A stretch of 15,288 nucleotides of DNA from Bacteroidota bacterium (GTDB lineage: Bacteria; Bacteroidota; Bacteroidia; Cytophagales; Cyclobacteriaceae): positions 1 to 15,288 of the forward strand of contig JAEWLI010000070.1 of assembly GCA_023393375.1 (NCBI GenBank), written 5' to 3'. Of the stretch, positions 13,239 through 15,288 are shown in pieces. Both the position numbers and the translations under genes were made by a program. The notes under the pieces are model-generated. The model saw nothing but the letters and a program-made list of their open reading frames with translations. It did not search any database and was not told the origin of the DNA. The stretch's first letter is position 1. Every line of letters begins with the position of its first letter.

Positions 13239-13820
13239 ATGTTGTTCCCTCATCATATCTGGAGAGCCATTAAACAAGGAGAAGTAAAACTGGCTTTTCG
13301 AAAATGGAAATTGTCTCGGGTGAAACCAGGCAGAATGATCCGGTCTGCTTTTGGTGTGATCATGGTAGACGAAATTAAAGAAATACATCTTGAGGAAATT
13401 ACACAGGAAGATGCTCATATGGCTGGATATGAGCATCTTCAAATTTTAATAGATGCTTTATATGCAATTCCGGAAGGACTAATCTATAAGATACAATTAC
13501 ATTACCATTCAGAGGACGATCGCATTTCATTAAGCGCAGATGCACAATTATCAGATGCTGATTACCAGAAGATTGATGCTTCATTAAAAAAGTTTGACAA
13601 ACACAGCAATAGGGGAGACTGGACCATGAATGTACTCCATTTGATTAAAAAACACCCACACACAAAAGCGTCTGAATTGGCCGACATGTTAGAAATGGAA
13701 AAGGACTGGCTTAAGATCAATATCAGAAAGCTTAAAAATCTGGGTTTGACCATCAGTCATGATGTTGGGTATTCAATTTCACCAAGGGGTAAGGCATTTT
13801 TGGAAAAGAAAAGACAATAG
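13239..13820 (+). CDS. ASCH-like domain fused to a winged helix
   Basis: A 193-residue protein. Residues about 8-90 resemble an ASCH domain, a PUA-like beta barrel thought to bind RNA: AFRKWKLSRVKPGRMIRSAF, then VDEIKEIHLEEITQEDAHMA. A C-terminal winged helix follows (about 127-190): HTKASELADMLEMEKDWLKI and LKNLGLTISHDVGYSISPRG. The combination suggests a nucleic-acid-binding regulator that senses a nucleotide or RNA. No experimental role is known to me. It starts 4 nt after the SRPBCC gene and is the end of the operon. A perfect 14-bp inverted repeat lies inside its coding sequence (13407-13440). Confidence 0.6.
   Translation: MLFPHHIWRAIKQGEVKLAFRKWKLSRVKPGRMIRSAFGVIMVDEIKEIHLEEITQEDAHMAGYEHLQILIDALYAIPEGLIYKIQLHYHSEDDRISLSADAQLSDADYQKIDASLKKFDKHSNRGDWTMNVLHLIKKHPHTKASELADMLEMEKDWLKINIRKLKNLGLTISHDVGYSISPRGKAFLEKKRQ
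13407..13440. repeat. Perfect 14-bp inverted repeat within the ASCH gene
   Basis: GAAGATGCTCATAT (13407-13420), GGCTGG loop, ATATGAGCATCTTC (13427-13440). All 14 pairs match. In mRNA this would be a stable hairpin in the first third of the gene. It codes for the EDAHMAGYEHLQ part of the ASCH-like domain. Confidence 0.8.
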
Positions 13821-14154
13821 CCTTTCTAATTTTAATTTCTCACAGATTACTCAGATAATCACAGATTTTTTCTTCCTTTTTCCTTGCTCCATGTTCCTTT
13901 CTCCTTTCATAGGTTCTCACAGATAACACAGATTTGCACAGATAAACTAAGTGAATAGAACCCGGTCTCCTGCAAATTAAGGTTTTCACATATATTCACG
14001 GATCTATTTTTAAGAGACTTTGTTCATGAATATCAATCAAAGCAGGTGCCGGATGGGATTACCATTAACTATTATGAAAATGAATTAGGTATAAAATTTA
14101 AAACTATCAATGAAGATAAAAAAACAGTATATGAATTTAAAACGCATCAACCAC
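13821..14154. repeat. Intergenic block with CACAGAT-type repeats
   Basis: CACAGATT (13841-13848), CTCAGATAA, TCACAGATTT (13859-13868), then CTCACAGATAACACAGATTT and GCACAGATAAAC (13917-13947) are runs of one degenerate Bacteroidota spacer repeat, with a CT-rich stretch between them. From about 14046 an open frame of protein-like composition overlaps the start of the DinB gene in another frame; I do not call it a gene. No clear terminator is seen. Confidence 0.5.
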
Positions 14155-14601
14155 ATGAAAGATTATTTCAAAGAACTTTTCGAATACAATCACCACTTCA
14201 ATCAAAGGCTTGTGGGCGTGGTTCAGGTATCAGAAGAGAGATTACCAAAAAGATGCCTGGAAGTTTTTAGCCATATCCTTAATGCACATCATATCTGGAA
14301 CAAGCGTATTTTGGGTCAAAAACTCCTGCACGCAGTTTGGGCGATTAATCCCACTGATGAACTCAAGGCAATAGACAAGGATAATTTTCATACGTCTATA
14401 GAAATCATCGCAAATTCAGATTTTGATAGGCAAATTAATTACGCTACGTCACAAAAACAGCCTTTTTCCAATAGTGTTAAGGACATTCTATTTCATGTGA
14501 TCAATCATTCCACTTATCATAAAGGCCAGATTGCTATTTATTTACGTGAAAGTGGTATAGCCCCGGAACTATCTGACTTTATCTTTTATAAGAGAGGTTG
14601 A
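14155..14601 (+). CDS. DinB-family metal-binding protein
   Basis: A 148-residue four-helix-bundle protein. HILNAHHIWNKRI (40-52) and HVINHSTYHKGQIAIYLRE (114-132) carry the usual three-histidine site: one of His45/His46, plus His118 and His122. The second motif is the hallmark of DinB/YfiT-like proteins, some of which are thiol transferases. The substrate is unknown. I take ATG 14155 (MKDYFKELFEYNHHF), which starts the first helix, over ATG 14110, which adds a basic extension without family match. It is separated from the ASCH gene by 334 nt and converges on the ATPase gene with 16 nt between stops. Confidence 0.8.
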   Translation: MKDYFKELFEYNHHFNQRLVGVVQVSEERLPKRCLEVFSHILNAHHIWNKRILGQKLLHAVWAINPTDELKAIDKDNFHTSIEIIANSDFDRQINYATSQKQPFSNSVKDILFHVINHSTYHKGQIAIYLRESGIAPELSDFIFYKRG

Positions 14602-14617
14602 AAGTTCTATATACAAA

Positions 14618-15288
14618 CTACACATGACCATTTTTCGATTGAAACAACCGTTTTTCAATCTGAACCATGACCAACACGATAACGCCTAGCATAAATGCAA
14701 TAAACAGATCTATTGGTTCAATGGGCATCAGTCCGAAAAAATTCTCTAAAAATGGCACATAAATTACCGATAGATGCAGGATCAAAGTCAATAAGATCAT
14801 TGCACTGAAAATTTTGTTGGAGGTAACAGAGAAAATGGATCTACTGGAAGCCCTAAGTCCTAATGCGTGGCCAATCTGGGTAAATCCTATTGTTGCAAAT
14901 ATCATTGATTGCCAGTACATGTTTTCAGGATTAGCGGCTTCATAATAATAATAACCCACTGATAATGAACACACTGCAATTAAAATTCCAACCCAGGTGA
15001 CATGAATCAAACCCTTTTTATTTAAAATGGGATCTTTTGGTGTTCTGGGTGGTTTGCTCATGGTATCTTTTTCGGAAGGTTCCACACCTAATCCAAGGCC
15101 CAGAAACCCATCTGTCAATAAATTCAACCACAATAGCTGCATTGGGTTCAACGCTATGATGATACCCATCAAAGGTGCAAGGAGCATGACCAGTACCTTT
15201 CCCAAATTGCCCCCCAATGAAAATTTTATAAAACGGATCAGGTTATCAAATATCGCACGTCCTTCCTCCACCGCCTTTACAATGGTGG
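14618..15288 (-). CDS. P2-type cation-transporting ATPase, C-terminal part (partial)
   Basis: The gene enters from the right edge, and about 223 C-terminal residues are visible. The frame is open to the last base, with TIVKAVEEGRAIFDNL just after the hydrolytic domain. LLWLNLLTDGFLGLGLGVEP is transmembrane helix 6 with the N-x-x-T-D cation-binding motif of SERCA/PMCA-type Ca2+ pumps. Four further hydrophobic helices and the Cation_ATPase_C fold follow, ending with a basic tail. It should couple ATP hydrolysis to export of Ca2+ or a related cation. The catalytic DKTGT region lies outside the window, so ion specificity cannot be settled. Confidence 0.85.
   Translation of the reverse strand, partial: TIVKAVEEGRAIFDNLIRFIKFSLGGNLGKVLVMLLAPLMGIIIALNPMQLLWLNLLTDGFLGLGLGVEPSEKDTMSKPPRTPKDPILNKKGLIHVTWVGILIAVCSLSVGYYYYEAANPENMYWQSMIFATIGFTQIGHALGLRASSRSIFSVTSNKIFSAMILLTLILHLSVIYVPFLENFFGLMPIEPIDLFIAFMLGVIVLVMVQIEKRLFQSKNGHV

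Noticed and set aside
14046..14270. GTG-started open frame before and overlapping the DinB gene
   Set aside because: The first 35 residues look protein-like, but the frame runs on inside the DinB gene in another frame and I see no family. It may be a remnant. The DinB reading is far better supported.

Overview
The window looks like chromosome from a member of the Bacteroidota (Flavobacteriia, Cytophagia or Sphingobacteriia-like). The DNA is AT-rich. Several promoters fit the phylum's TTG-N19/20-TAnnTTTG pattern rather than the E. coli consensus. The gene content also fits: a CarboxypepD_reg + DUF5686 outer-membrane protein, a subclass B1 metallo-beta-lactamase, MerTP, and short repeats such as AATCCTGTTAATCCTGATT and CACAGATTnnACAGAT. 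No species can be named.

Region 1 (about 1-6320) is a tandem array of mobile gene cassettes, and is the most interesting part. All genes point the same way (+). They are separated by 115-145-nt imperfect palindromes bounded by ...AAC and GTT.... The 5' end of each of the first three cassettes is the exact reverse complement of the start of the palindrome that closes the same cassette: GTTAGTGGC/GCCACTAAC, GTTATAGGGC/GCCCTATAAC and GTTAGGTGC/GCACCTAAC. The two ends of any one palindrome do not match each other in this way. This is the signature left by integron-type cassettes, where each end pair closes one circle. The attC-like sites are long and fall into a few recurring families. Cargo in order: (1) ArsR regulator + MerTP + GDCCVxC protein, with its own terminator, promoter and operator; (2) a 387-residue protein of unknown function with a Gly/Ala-rich C-terminal segment; (3) Crp/Fnr regulator + peptide deformylase; (4) a small lipoprotein followed by gene-less repeat-rich DNA; (5) a HEPN/MNT toxin-antitoxin pair; (6) a gene-less remnant. 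No integrase lies in the window. The first bases are already the right end of another site, so the array continues to the left.

Region 2 (about 6320-7100) is gene-poor DNA with inverted repeats and one 5'-truncated open frame.

Region 3 (7100-11309) holds the DUF5686 outer-membrane protein convergent with, and overlapping by 11 bp, a secreted B1 metallo-beta-lactamase with all zinc ligands. Then come three copies of a hairpin-bearing repeat and a small hypothetical gene on the minus strand.

Region 4 (11400-15288) starts with an ArsR repressor whose promoter carries two identical-geometry GTAAC-N6-GTTAC operators. It is followed in the same direction by a VOC protein, a tandem SRPBCC/AHSA1 protein and an ASCH-like + winged-helix protein, and then by a DinB-like protein. 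The C-terminal part of a P2-type (Ca2+-like) cation ATPase enters from the right edge on the minus strand.
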